Source: Deltaproteobacteria bacterium UBA2385 (GTDB lineage Bacteria > Myxococcota_A > UBA796 > UBA2385). Taken from it: a stretch of DNA of 32,151 nucleotides. The stretch is taken from NCBI GenBank assembly GCA_002343455.1, contig DDSR01000381.1, positions 1 through 32,151 on the forward strand, in the 5' to 3' direction. The notes below the pieces were generated by a model that was given only the letters and a program-made list of their open reading frames with translations, had not been told where the DNA came from and did not search any database. Of the stretch, positions 8,546 through 16,040 are shown piece by piece. Position 1 is the first letter of the stretch. Each line of letters starts with the position of its first letter. The position numbers were made by a program, and so were the translations under genes.

Positions 8546-10089
8546 ACCTCCCTCTGCTCTCGATCATCGTCTTTGCCCCGCTGGTCGCGGCCCTGGTGCT
8601 GGTCTTCGTGCCCTCCAGCGCGCGCTCGACCACCCGGATCGTCGCCGTCGCCAGCGCCATCGTCTCGCTGATCGGCAGCCTGATCGTGGCGGTCGGCTTC
8701 CAGCCCGGCGGCGGCTACCAGTTCCGCGAGAAGTACCCGATCATCGAGTCGATCGGCATCAACCTCGAGCTCGGCGTCGACGGCTGGGGGGTCAGCCTGC
8801 TGCTGCTGACCAGCATCATCATGTTCGCCGGCAGCTTCGCGACCTGGACCCTGAAGGAGCGGGACAAGGAGTTCTACATCCTGCTGCTGGCCCTGGTCTG
8901 CGGGGTCTACGGCGTCTTCGTCAGCCTGGATCTCTTCGTCTTCTTCCTGTTCTACGAGATCGCCGTGCTGCCGATGTACCTGCTCATCGGCGTCTGGGGC
9001 AGCACCAAGAAGGTGGCCGAGGCCGGGCCCTTCCGCTTCCTCTTCCGCATCCTGGACATCGGCGGCAAGGAATACGCCGCCATGAAGCTGACGCTGATGC
9101 TGCTGGCCGGCTCGGCCTTCATCCTGGCGGGCATCCTGGCGATGTACGACGCCGCCGGCCTGCGAAGCTTCTCGATCGAAGCACTGGAAGCCGCCAGCTA
9201 CCCGCGCGGCATGCAGATGTGGGCCTTCCCGGCCCTGTGGCTTGGTTTCGGCACCCTGGCCGGCGTCTTCCCCTTCCACACCTGGTCGCCCGACGGACAC
9301 GCCAGCGCGCCGACGGCCGTCTCGATGCTGCACGCCGGCGTGCTGATGAAGCTCGGCGCCTTCGGCGTGATGCGGGTGGGCATGGTGATGCTCCCCGAGG
9401 GCGCCCAGGCCTGGGCCGTCGTCGTCGGCATCGTCGCCGTGATCAACGTGGTCTGGGGCGCCATGGCGGCGATGCGGCAGACCGACCTCAAGTACATCAT
9501 CGCCTACAGCTCGGTCAGCCATATGGGCGTGGTCATGCTGGGCGCGGCCACCCTGACGATCGAGGGCTGGAACGGCGCCATCTACCAGATGTTCGCCCAC
9601 GGCCTGATGACGGCGCTCTTCTTCGCGTTGGTCGGCTTGATCTACGAGCGCGCCCACGATCGCGAGATCGGCAACATGGGCGGCTTCGCCAAGGCGATGC
9701 CGGCGATCGCCGTCTTCTTCACCATCGCGGGCCTCTCCTCGCTGGGCATGCCCGGGCTGGCCGGCTTCGTGGCCGAGCTGATGGTCTTCCTGGGGGCCTG
9801 GAAGGGCCCGATGGCCTGGTGGGCACTGGCCGGCATCTTCGGCGCCTGGGTGACCGCGGTCTACGTGCTGCGGGCCAGCCGGGCGATCTTCTGGGGGCAG
9901 GGGCCGCCCGAGCGCTACACCGACCTCTCGGACCCCAAGGGCCCGGAGTGGGTGGCCCTGGTGGTGCTGACGGCCTGCTTGATCCTCTTCGGGCTGGTCC
10001 CGGGACTCATCCTGGTCGACATCGACCAGACGACGACCCAGTACCTGCAGCTGGCCCTCGACGCCGCGCGTAGCGGAGGTGCCCGGTGA
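8542..10089 (+). CDS. nuoM: NADH-quinone oxidoreductase subunit M (antiporter-like), TM7 Lys replaced
   Basis: 515 residues, about 14 transmembrane helices, MrpD-like proton-pumping subunit. The TM5 Glu (E139, in FYEIAVLPMYLLIGVWG), TM8 Lys (K270, in HAGVLMKLGAFG) and TM12 Glu (E412, in AGFVAELMVFLGAW) are conserved. The TM7 lysine is not: the segment reads LGFGTLAGVFPFHTWSPDGH with Leu239 at the place of E. coli Lys234. The spacing to the next two charged residues (31 and 142) is exactly that of E. coli NuoM, so the alignment is firm. A short insertion after TM5 (KKVAEAGPFRFLFRILDIGG) is also unlike E. coli. Four-base overlap with nuoL and with nuoN. Confidence 0.96.
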   Translation: MNLPLLSIIVFAPLVAALVLVFVPSSARSTTRIVAVASAIVSLIGSLIVAVGFQPGGGYQFREKYPIIESIGINLELGVDGWGVSLLLLTSIIMFAGSFATWTLKERDKEFYILLLALVCGVYGVFVSLDLFVFFLFYEIAVLPMYLLIGVWGSTKKVAEAGPFRFLFRILDIGGKEYAAMKLTLMLLAGSAFILAGILAMYDAAGLRSFSIEALEAASYPRGMQMWAFPALWLGFGTLAGVFPFHTWSPDGHASAPTAVSMLHAGVLMKLGAFGVMRVGMVMLPEGAQAWAVVVGIVAVINVVWGAMAAMRQTDLKYIIAYSSVSHMGVVMLGAATLTIEGWNGAIYQMFAHGLMTALFFALVGLIYERAHDREIGNMGGFAKAMPAIAVFFTIAGLSSLGMPGLAGFVAELMVFLGAWKGPMAWWALAGIFGAWVTAVYVLRASRAIFWGQGPPERYTDLSDPKGPEWVALVVLTACLILFGLVPGLILVDIDQTTTQYLQLALDAARSGGAR

Positions 10090-11537
10090 TCCCCGGTCTC
10101 GAAGCGCTCGCGCTCCCGCTGCTGCTGGTCGCCCTGGCGGTCGCCGTGCTGGCCGCCGACCTGGTCGTCCCCTGGCGCGCGATCGAGCCCTCCGGCGGCG
10201 AGCGGCGCGGCCTGGGTGCCCTGGTGGCGGCAGGGCTGCTTGGCGCGCTGGCCGCGACCTGGTGGCTGCCCGCTGACGTCGTGGCGGTCGGCGGCGCCTA
10301 CATCCAGGACGGCTTCTCGCTCTACATGCAGCGCATCGTGCTGGCCGCCGGCGTGCTGGCCACCCTGGGCAGCATCGACCACGTCGACACCCGCTTCCCC
10401 GGGCGGCAGGGCGAGTACTACCTGATGCTGCTCTCCAGCCTGGTCGGCATGACCGTGCTGGCCGGCGCGCGCGAGCTGATCCTGCTGGTGGTCGCCTTCG
10501 AGCTGATGGGCATCCCCCTCTACGTCCTGGCGGCGATGCAGAAGCGGCAGGCCGCGGGCGTCGAAGGCGCGCTCAAGCTGTACCTGACCGGGGCAGCCTC
10601 CTCGGTCGTGATGCTCTACGGCCTCTCTTTCATCTTCGGCATCACCGGCACGACCTCGCTGACCATCATCGCCCAGGGCCTCCAGGCCGGCGCCTTCCAG
10701 GACCCGCTGCTGGTGCTGGGCCTGCTGCTGACCCTGGCCGGGATGGGCTTCAAGGTCGGCGCGGTGCCCTTCCATATGTGGGTGCCCGACACCTACCAGG
10801 GCGCCCCCACCCCCTTCGTGGCCTTCCTCAGCGTCGCCCCCAAGGCCGCTGGCTTCGCCGCGATGATCCGCCTCTTCGTTGAGGGCATGGGCGGGATGCG
10901 GGACGCCTGGTGGCCGCCGGTGCTGGTGATCGGCCTCGCCACGATGCTGGTCGGCAACGTCTTCGCGATCAACCAGGACAACGTCAAGCGCCTGCTGGCC
11001 TGGTCGGGCATCGCCCACATCGGCCTGCTGCTGATCGGCTTCGGCCTCGCCACGGTCGAGAGCCTGGGCATCCTGCTCTTCTACCTGGCGGCCTACGTCT
11101 TCACGAATATGGGCGCCTTCCTGGTCGCCGAGGTGGTCGGCCGCGACGGCGACGACAGCCTGGTGGCCTGGAGAGGGCTCGCCCGCCGGCACCCCGGCCT
11201 GGGCCTCGCCATGCTGCTCTTCCTGCTCAGCCTGGGCGGCATCCCCTTCGCGGCCGGCTTCTGGGCCAAGATCCTGCTGTTCTGGTCCTTCTGGCAGGCC
11301 GGCATGGGCTTCATCGTGCTGCTGGGCGCGGTCCTCGCGGTCCTGGCCCTCTTCTACTACCTGCGGGTCGGTCGCAGCATGTTCATCGACCGCAGCGAGG
11401 CCCCGGCGCCGAAGGTCGGCCTCCCCATGAGCATCGCCATCGGCCTCTGCCTGGCCGGCGTGCTGGGGATGGGCGTCTACCCGCGCCCCTTCATCGAGCT
11501 GGCCATGGCCGCCGCCGCGGGGCTGCTGGGAGGCTGA
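10086..11537 (+). CDS. nuoN: NADH-quinone oxidoreductase subunit N (antiporter-like)
   Basis: 483 residues, about 14 transmembrane helices. Third antiporter-like pump, next to NuoK. Pump-line residues are present: Glu in VVAFELMGIPLYVLAAM (TM5), Lys in GMGFKVGAVPFHMWVPDTYQ (TM7), Lys in FLSVAPKAAGFAAMIRL (TM8) and Lys in FAAGFWAKILLFWSFW (TM12). It starts at GTG 10086, inside the nuoM stop. It is the last gene of the operon; downstream lies a short repeat-rich spacer and then a convergent gene. Confidence 0.97.
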   Translation: MIPGLEALALPLLLVALAVAVLAADLVVPWRAIEPSGGERRGLGALVAAGLLGALAATWWLPADVVAVGGAYIQDGFSLYMQRIVLAAGVLATLGSIDHVDTRFPGRQGEYYLMLLSSLVGMTVLAGARELILLVVAFELMGIPLYVLAAMQKRQAAGVEGALKLYLTGAASSVVMLYGLSFIFGITGTTSLTIIAQGLQAGAFQDPLLVLGLLLTLAGMGFKVGAVPFHMWVPDTYQGAPTPFVAFLSVAPKAAGFAAMIRLFVEGMGGMRDAWWPPVLVIGLATMLVGNVFAINQDNVKRLLAWSGIAHIGLLLIGFGLATVESLGILLFYLAAYVFTNMGAFLVAEVVGRDGDDSLVAWRGLARRHPGLGLAMLLFLLSLGGIPFAAGFWAKILLFWSFWQAGMGFIVLLGAVLAVLALFYYLRVGRSMFIDRSEAPAPKVGLPMSIAIGLCLAGVLGMGVYPRPFIELAMAAAAGLLGG

Positions 11538-11610
11538 GGCCCTGCCGCCGGAGGCCCCCAAGGCCCTGCCTCCGGAGGCCGACGCGGCCCAGGCGCCGGA
11601 GGCTCACGGC
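11538..11610. repeat. Repeat-rich convergent spacer after nuoN, possible terminator
   Basis: The 73-bp gap between two converging genes holds three imperfect copies, about 27 bp apart, of a unit like GGCCCTGCCTCCGGAGGCC. The second contains a perfect 12-bp palindrome GCCTCCGGAGGC (11568-11579). The copies can fold on each other and could act as a bidirectional terminator, but no U-run follows on either strand. Confidence 0.4.
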
Positions 11611-12540
11611 TCAGCCGTCGAAAGCGGTCGCCTTCGCTTCCAGGGTGCGCAGGCCGAGCTTCCCGGGGTACTTCGTGCCCGGGTAGGTCTCCAGCACCTC
11701 GATCGTGACCTCGCCCCAGGCGCTGCCGGTGAAGCCGATCACCGCGGGGATGTACAACCACTCCAGGTTGAGCGTGTCGGCGAGCTCGAACTCCTCGCTG
11801 CGGCCCTTGACCGAGACCTTCACCTTCTTGGCCCGGTCGTACTCCTTGGAGACGGCCTTCATGCCGATGCGGGAGAGGCTGTAGCCTTCGGCCTCGACCG
11901 TCAGCGAGGCGCCCTGGGAGTCGGCCACCCAGAAGGTCTTGTCGTTGGCGTCCACCAGGTTGGCCTGGACGTTGGTGCCGTCTTCGCCGCTGACCGAGGT
12001 GATCTTCAAGGTGGGGCTGAACTGCTCGGCCATGTGCAGCAGCACCTCGGAGACGGCCAGGTTGGCGTAGTCCTTGCCGGGGTAGACCTCGGTGACGGTG
12101 ATCTTGACCTTGCCACCGAAGAAGTCGGTCCCGATGGTGATGTCGTCGATGTCGACCACCTGCCAGCCCATCTTGTCCTCGAAGGTGGCGGTGGCGGTGC
12201 CCGCGGGCTGCAGCTCGTTGTTCTCGTCGTAGGCCTCGGCCTCGATCTTGATGGTCTTGATGCGAGAGTAGTCCGAGAACTTCTTCTCGCTCTCCTGCCA
12301 GCCGATGACCATGCCCACCTTGTCGAGCACGCTCTTGGGCACGTCCAGGGTGAGGTGCTCGCCGATGTTGCTGCTCTCGCCGGGGAGCTGCCAGGCCGTC
12401 GCGAGGTTGCCGTCGATGGCGGCCTGGGCGTTGTACTCGTTGAGGCCCGACCGGCCGCTGGCCTTGAAGGAGGAGACCACCGCCCCCGCCTGGGCCGAGG
12501 GGATGAGCGAGAGCAGGACGAGCGAAGCGGTGAGCGTCAT
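11611..12540 (-). CDS. Exported protein with two discoidin-like (NADase-type glycan-binding) domains
   Basis: 309 residues. ATG 12540 is chosen because GGAGG sits nine to eleven bases upstream and the protein then starts with a clean signal peptide, MTLTASLVLLSLIPSAQA. After it, residues about 20-170 look like a discoidin/F5-8C-type jelly-roll of the 'NADase-type glycan-binding' sort: AAIDGNLATAWQLPGES, then SRIKTIKIEAEAYDENNELQ and VKITVTEVYPGKDYANLAVSEV. A second, more divergent copy covers about 175-305, with matching landmarks VDANDKTFWVADSQG and VTIEVLETYPGTKYPGKLGL. Such domains bind glycans or other surface ligands; the actual ligand is unknown. No enzyme domain is attached. It lies convergent to nuoN and downstream of a lipoprotein gene on the same strand. 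Confidence 0.75.
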   Translation of the reverse strand: MTLTASLVLLSLIPSAQAGAVVSSFKASGRSGLNEYNAQAAIDGNLATAWQLPGESSNIGEHLTLDVPKSVLDKVGMVIGWQESEKKFSDYSRIKTIKIEAEAYDENNELQPAGTATATFEDKMGWQVVDIDDITIGTDFFGGKVKITVTEVYPGKDYANLAVSEVLLHMAEQFSPTLKITSVSGEDGTNVQANLVDANDKTFWVADSQGASLTVEAEGYSLSRIGMKAVSKEYDRAKKVKVSVKGRSEEFELADTLNLEWLYIPAVIGFTGSAWGEVTIEVLETYPGTKYPGKLGLRTLEAKATAFDG

Positions 12541-12588
12541 GGGGAACCTCCGGGGGTAGACCTTCGATAGCCAACCCCCGGAGGCGCT

Positions 12589-12625
12589 GCCATGTTTCAT
12601 GGCCGGTCCGTGGCGCGACCGCGCC
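12589..12625 (-). terminator. Two adjacent short hairpins after the EF-hand lipoprotein gene
   Basis: Downstream of the lipoprotein stop there are two perfect 6-bp stems: GGCGCG/CGCGCC around AC (12612-12625) and GCCATG/CATGGC around TTT (12589-12603). They lie between two same-strand genes and may terminate or attenuate transcription. No U-run is present, so this is weak. Confidence 0.3.
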
Positions 12626-12633
12626 CCGGGAGG

Positions 12634-14043
12634 CTACTCGCCTTCGGTCGGCACATCCCACAGCACGATGTTCAGGCCGTTGCTGTCGCTGGTGCCGGTG
12701 GGCACCCGACCGCCGACCTCGGCGCCGCCCGCGCCCACGATCTCGTCCATGGTGTTGACGGTGCCGTCCGGGGTCGGCCCGTGGTCCACGAAGCCCCACA
12801 GGTAGACGATGGTGTTGGCCGGCACCCAGAGGGCGTAGGCCAGCGAGGTCTGACCGGCGTAGCCGGCCGAGTCCCAGCTGCTGACCGAGTAGGCCGAGGT
12901 CGAGAAGGTGCTGACGCCGATGTCGCCGGACGGGCGGTACAGCATGGCCGCGGCGTGCACCTCGCTGCCCGCGGGCAGCTCGTCGAAGGAGCGGGAGTCC
13001 TCGTACATCACGTTGCCCGTCAGGCGGACGAAGGGCACGATGCTGAGGTCGTAGGTGCCGTCACCCAGCGGGATCTGGACCTCGAGGCCGGTGATGTCGG
13101 TGTCGCCGATGTAGAGCGGGTTGCCGTCCACCTCGGGCTTGGAGATCAGGGCGCCCCAGAGGTCGGCCGGGTCGATCAGGCTGTTGCCGTTGCGGTCCCA
13201 GGCGCCGAGGATCCTCATGTCGCCGTTGACCGCGCCGCAGAAGCCGACCGAGAAGGGGCCCTCGGCGCCGCCGCCGGAGGTGGTGGGCTCGAAGACGTCG
13301 AAGCTGTAGGGGCCGTTGCCTTCGGTGTCGTAGGCCAGCACCGCCACGTCACCGCCCGCCCAGGGCGAGGTCAGGATGGCGTCGCCCGAGATGTAGACGG
13401 GGTTCTCGCAGCTGCCGCCGCCGCCGTACCACCAGGCCAGGGCGGCGTCGTAGTCGACCAGGACGACGATGTCCTTCTCGCCGGCGGTCTCGCCCTCGGT
13501 CACCCAGACCTCTTCGGCGTGCACGCCAAAGGGCTCGGAGGTGGACAGGACGCCGTCGCCGTTGAAGTCGAGGGTGGCGGTGAGGTGGACGTTGCCTTCG
13601 CCCGGGACCCGCGCGACCAGCGCGTAGGGGTCGCCTTCGAGCGAGGGCGAGGCGATGGTGTCGTCGCCCCGGTAGTGCAGACCGCCTTCCTTGCCGTCCT
13701 GGACCGCGGCCACGAAGATCGAGCCGAAGGGGAAGGAATCGGCCCAGATCGTGTCGGCCCAGGCGACGTTCTCGCGAGCGCCGTCGACCTCGCGGAAGAG
13801 CTGGACCTGCACATTCCCGCTGACGCCGCCTTCGATGAAGACCTCTTCCTCGGTGCCGCCGTCGCCGCCGCCGTCGGTCTCGGTCCCGCCGTCGGTCTCG
13901 GTCCCGCCGTCGCCGGTGCTCCCGCCGTCGGAGGAGCCGCCATCCATGGTGCCCGTCCCGTCATCGCCGTCTTTGTCGCCACAGGCGGCGAGGGTCAGTG
14001 CGAGCAGGCAGCTGAGGAGAATTGAGGAGGAGGAGGTGGTCAT
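12634..14043 (-). CDS. Outer-surface lipoprotein with EF-hand-like calcium loops
   Basis: 469 residues. ATG 14043 has AGGAG upstream and gives a lipoprotein signal, LLALTLAAC, with the lipidated Cys at residue 21. A low-complexity Asp/Gly/Thr linker follows (about 22-64, units such as GGTETD, encoded by two perfect 18-bp repeats at 13873-13908). The body is predicted beta-rich. It holds one canonical 12-residue EF-hand loop, DFNGDGVLSTSE (159-170), and a second near-match, DRNGNSLIDPAD (283-294). Repeated patterns of Asp/Gly turns such as DTEGNGPYSFDV and LGDGTYDLSIVPF suggest several related beta domains. No enzyme motif is recognised. Likely anchored in the outer membrane and calcium-stabilised (inference). 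Confidence 0.75.
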   Translation of the reverse strand: MTTSSSSILLSCLLALTLAACGDKDGDDGTGTMDGGSSDGGSTGDGGTETDGGTETDGGGDGGTEEEVFIEGGVSGNVQVQLFREVDGARENVAWADTIWADSFPFGSIFVAAVQDGKEGGLHYRGDDTIASPSLEGDPYALVARVPGEGNVHLTATLDFNGDGVLSTSEPFGVHAEEVWVTEGETAGEKDIVVLVDYDAALAWWYGGGGSCENPVYISGDAILTSPWAGGDVAVLAYDTEGNGPYSFDVFEPTTSGGGAEGPFSVGFCGAVNGDMRILGAWDRNGNSLIDPADLWGALISKPEVDGNPLYIGDTDITGLEVQIPLGDGTYDLSIVPFVRLTGNVMYEDSRSFDELPAGSEVHAAAMLYRPSGDIGVSTFSTSAYSVSSWDSAGYAGQTSLAYALWVPANTIVYLWGFVDHGPTPDGTVNTMDEIVGAGGAEVGGRVPTGTSDSNGLNIVLWDVPTEGE

Positions 14044-14086
14044 GGGAGAGCTCCTGAATGGGAAGGGGCAGCGGCTGGGACCGATG

Positions 14087-14135
14087 AACCGACCCGAGTC
14101 TACAGGTGCTGTCAAGAATCTTGTGTGAATTCTTG
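14087..14135 (-). promoter_or_regulatory. Candidate promoter with overlapping inverted repeat upstream of the lipoprotein gene
   Basis: In an AT-rich island of the OmpA-lipoprotein gap, CAAGAAT (14113-14119) and ATTCTTG (14129-14135) form a perfect 7-bp inverted repeat with a nine-base centre. Its inner edge overlaps a perfect minus-strand -35 hexamer TTGACA (14115-14110). Seventeen bases further is TCGGTT (14092-14087), a poor -10. The arrangement resembles an operator overlapping a promoter; it could alternatively be a terminator-like stem for the upstream ompA-type gene. Confidence 0.35.
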
Positions 14136-14156
14136 CAACTCCTTAGAGCCGGAGCC

Positions 14157-15911
14157 TCAGTCCGACTCCACGATGATGAACTCGACTCGCCGGTTGCGGG
14201 CCTTGTTGTCCTCGCTGTCGTTGGGCACGATGGGCACCTGCTGCCCGAAGCCGACCGCGGTCAGCCGGCCCGCTTCGATCCCCCGCTCGATCAGCGCGGC
14301 CCGGACCGACTCGGCCCGCGACTGGCTGAGCTTCAGGTTGTAGAGCTCGCTGCCATCGCTGTCGGTGTGCCCCTCGACCCGGATGACGCGCATCTGCGGG
14401 TTGTCGCGGATGACCACCGCCACCTCGTCGAGCAGGCTGAAGGAGACCGGCTTGATCGTGGCCTTGTTGTAGTCGAAGTAGATCGTGTCCCGGATCTGGA
14501 TCTTCTGCGCGGTCACCACCACCCGGAGCTGCTCGTCGGGGCAGCCGTCCTCGTCCTCGACGCCGTTGATGTCCTCGGGGTCGTAGGGGCAGCGGTCGAT
14601 GTCGTCGGGGAAGCCGTCGCCATCGGTGTCGTAGACCGGCGGGCTGTCCGGGCAGCCGTCCTCGTCCTGGTAGCCGTTGAGGGTCTCGGCCTCGTCCGGG
14701 CAGCGGTCGGCGATGTCGAGGATGCTGTCCTTGTCGTTGTCGACGTCCGGGCAGCCGTCCTCGTCCTGGAAGCCGTCGTCGTCTTCGGCGTCGTTGGGGC
14801 AACGATCGCGCTCGTCGGGGATGCCGTCCTTGTCGTTGTCCAGGTCCGGGCACCCGTCGTCGTCGTCGAAGCTGTCGATGTCCTCGGGCTCCTTGATGCA
14901 CTGGTCCAGGGCGTTGACGACCCCGTCCTTGTCCGCGTCGCGGCTGTAGGGGTCGAAGCTGGGCGCGACCCCGACGCTGCCGCCGACCCGCCAGTCCGGC
15001 GAGCCGACCCCCGAGAGCACCCCCGCCCCGCCGAAGAGGTTGATCGCGACGTAGCGGCCCAGCAGCAGCTTGAGCCCCCCCAGCGCCTCGGCGGGCATCA
15101 GGGCCGGCTCGGCGCCGATGACGCCGCCGTGGAACTCGCCGACGATCTCGAGGTAGTCGGCCGGGTGAAATCCGATCGCGCCGCCGTAGACGAACTCGTT
15201 GTCCACGTTGATGTCACGAATCGCCGCCGACTCGCGGACCCGGTAGGCGCCGTGCAGGGCTCCGCGGATGGTGTAGTCCCGGCTGTGGATGGAGCCGTTG
15301 GACACCTCGAAGACCAGCCCGGGCTCGACCGTGACGGCCTCCTCGCCCAGGTAGGAGCCGCCGTTGCCGGTCGGCAGGCCGACCGTCCCGACCAGGGCGA
15401 GGCCCACCGGCAGGCGGTCGCGGTCGACCACGACGATCTTGGGCTGCAGGCGCAGATCACCCGCCCCGGCCGAGATGAGCGGGTCGGGAGGCTGCAGGGG
15501 GTTGTCGAGCGAGTTGAGATCGTAGCCCTGCTGGTGGAGGATCAGGGGCATGTCCACCACGAGCGAGAAGTAGCGGGACATGCCCATGCCGACCTGCACG
15601 TTGCCGGCGAAACGATCGTCGATCACGCCGTCGCCGTCGTCCCCGGTGACCGCGAGGGCCGAGGGCGAGACCCGCACCCCGTCGTTGTCGAGCACCAGCG
15701 GATCGTTGGCGTAGTGGAACCACAACGAGGTCCCCAGCTGCAGGTGCCCGAGCGTCGAGGCGCCGGGGACGTGCAGGTAGCCGTAGAAGTCCGAGTGCGG
15801 GCGAAAGAGCTCGACGTCCACGCGGGTGTCAGCCGACTGGGCCCGGGCAGGGCTGCCCAGCAGGGCGCCGGCCAGCAGCAGCGTGGCCACGGGGATCAGG
15901 CCGAATCGCAT
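14157..15911 (-). CDS. OmpA-family outer-membrane protein with thrombospondin type-3 repeats
   Basis: 584 residues. Signal peptide 1-24 (ending GSPARA before Gln25). Residues about 30-320 form a beta-rich region, probably a membrane barrel or large exported beta domain (LPVGLALVGTVGLPTGNGGS, NLFGGAGVLSGVGSPDWRVG). Residues 324-460 contain about five thrombospondin type-3 calcium repeats, for example DADKDGVVNALDQC, DLDNDKDGIPDERDRCP and DTDGDGFPDDIDRCP. Residues 475-580 are the OmpA C-terminal peptidoglycan-binding domain: TIYFDYNKATIKP, RVEGHTDSDGSELYNLKLSQ and NKARNRRVEFII. It should link the outer membrane to the cell wall. ATG 15911 follows GAGGAG by eight bases. This domain order is common in Myxococcota and Bacteroidota. 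Confidence 0.9.
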   Translation of the reverse strand: MRFGLIPVATLLLAGALLGSPARAQSADTRVDVELFRPHSDFYGYLHVPGASTLGHLQLGTSLWFHYANDPLVLDNDGVRVSPSALAVTGDDGDGVIDDRFAGNVQVGMGMSRYFSLVVDMPLILHQQGYDLNSLDNPLQPPDPLISAGAGDLRLQPKIVVVDRDRLPVGLALVGTVGLPTGNGGSYLGEEAVTVEPGLVFEVSNGSIHSRDYTIRGALHGAYRVRESAAIRDINVDNEFVYGGAIGFHPADYLEIVGEFHGGVIGAEPALMPAEALGGLKLLLGRYVAINLFGGAGVLSGVGSPDWRVGGSVGVAPSFDPYSRDADKDGVVNALDQCIKEPEDIDSFDDDDGCPDLDNDKDGIPDERDRCPNDAEDDDGFQDEDGCPDVDNDKDSILDIADRCPDEAETLNGYQDEDGCPDSPPVYDTDGDGFPDDIDRCPYDPEDINGVEDEDGCPDEQLRVVVTAQKIQIRDTIYFDYNKATIKPVSFSLLDEVAVVIRDNPQMRVIRVEGHTDSDGSELYNLKLSQSRAESVRAALIERGIEAGRLTAVGFGQQVPIVPNDSEDNKARNRRVEFIIVESD

Positions 15912-15985
15912 GGGTTCATCTCCTCGAAGGGCGACCGATAACGAAGGAGGCGCCAGCGTACCACGGCTCTCCCGCCGGCCTCCCG

Positions 15986-16026
15986 CAGGGCCTCCACTCT
16001 GGCCTCCCCCAGGGCCTCCACTCTGG
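15986..16026. repeat. Two perfect 17-bp direct repeats at 24-bp period between two envelope genes
   Basis: CAGGGCCTCCACTCTGG occurs at 15986-16002 and again at 16010-16026 in the 129-bp gap between the six-repeat lipoprotein and the OmpA-type gene. The flanking bases are also partly repeated. No terminator U-run is seen. It may be a minisatellite, or stem-forming material at the end of the seven-gene transcript. Confidence 0.55.
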
Positions 16027-16040
16027 GCTCCCCGCCGAGC

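Noticed and set aside
6389..11561. Long minus-strand open frames opposite nuoL, nuoM and nuoN
   Set aside because: Their Gln/His/Arg/Gly-rich translations are the complement of the Leu/Ala/Val codons of membrane proteins; the plus-strand nuo genes are certain.
12592..14025. Plus-strand frame opposite the EF-hand lipoprotein
   Set aside because: It is Val/Asp/Gly-rich, with no ribosome site and no motif; the minus strand carries a lipobox, linker and EF-hand loops.
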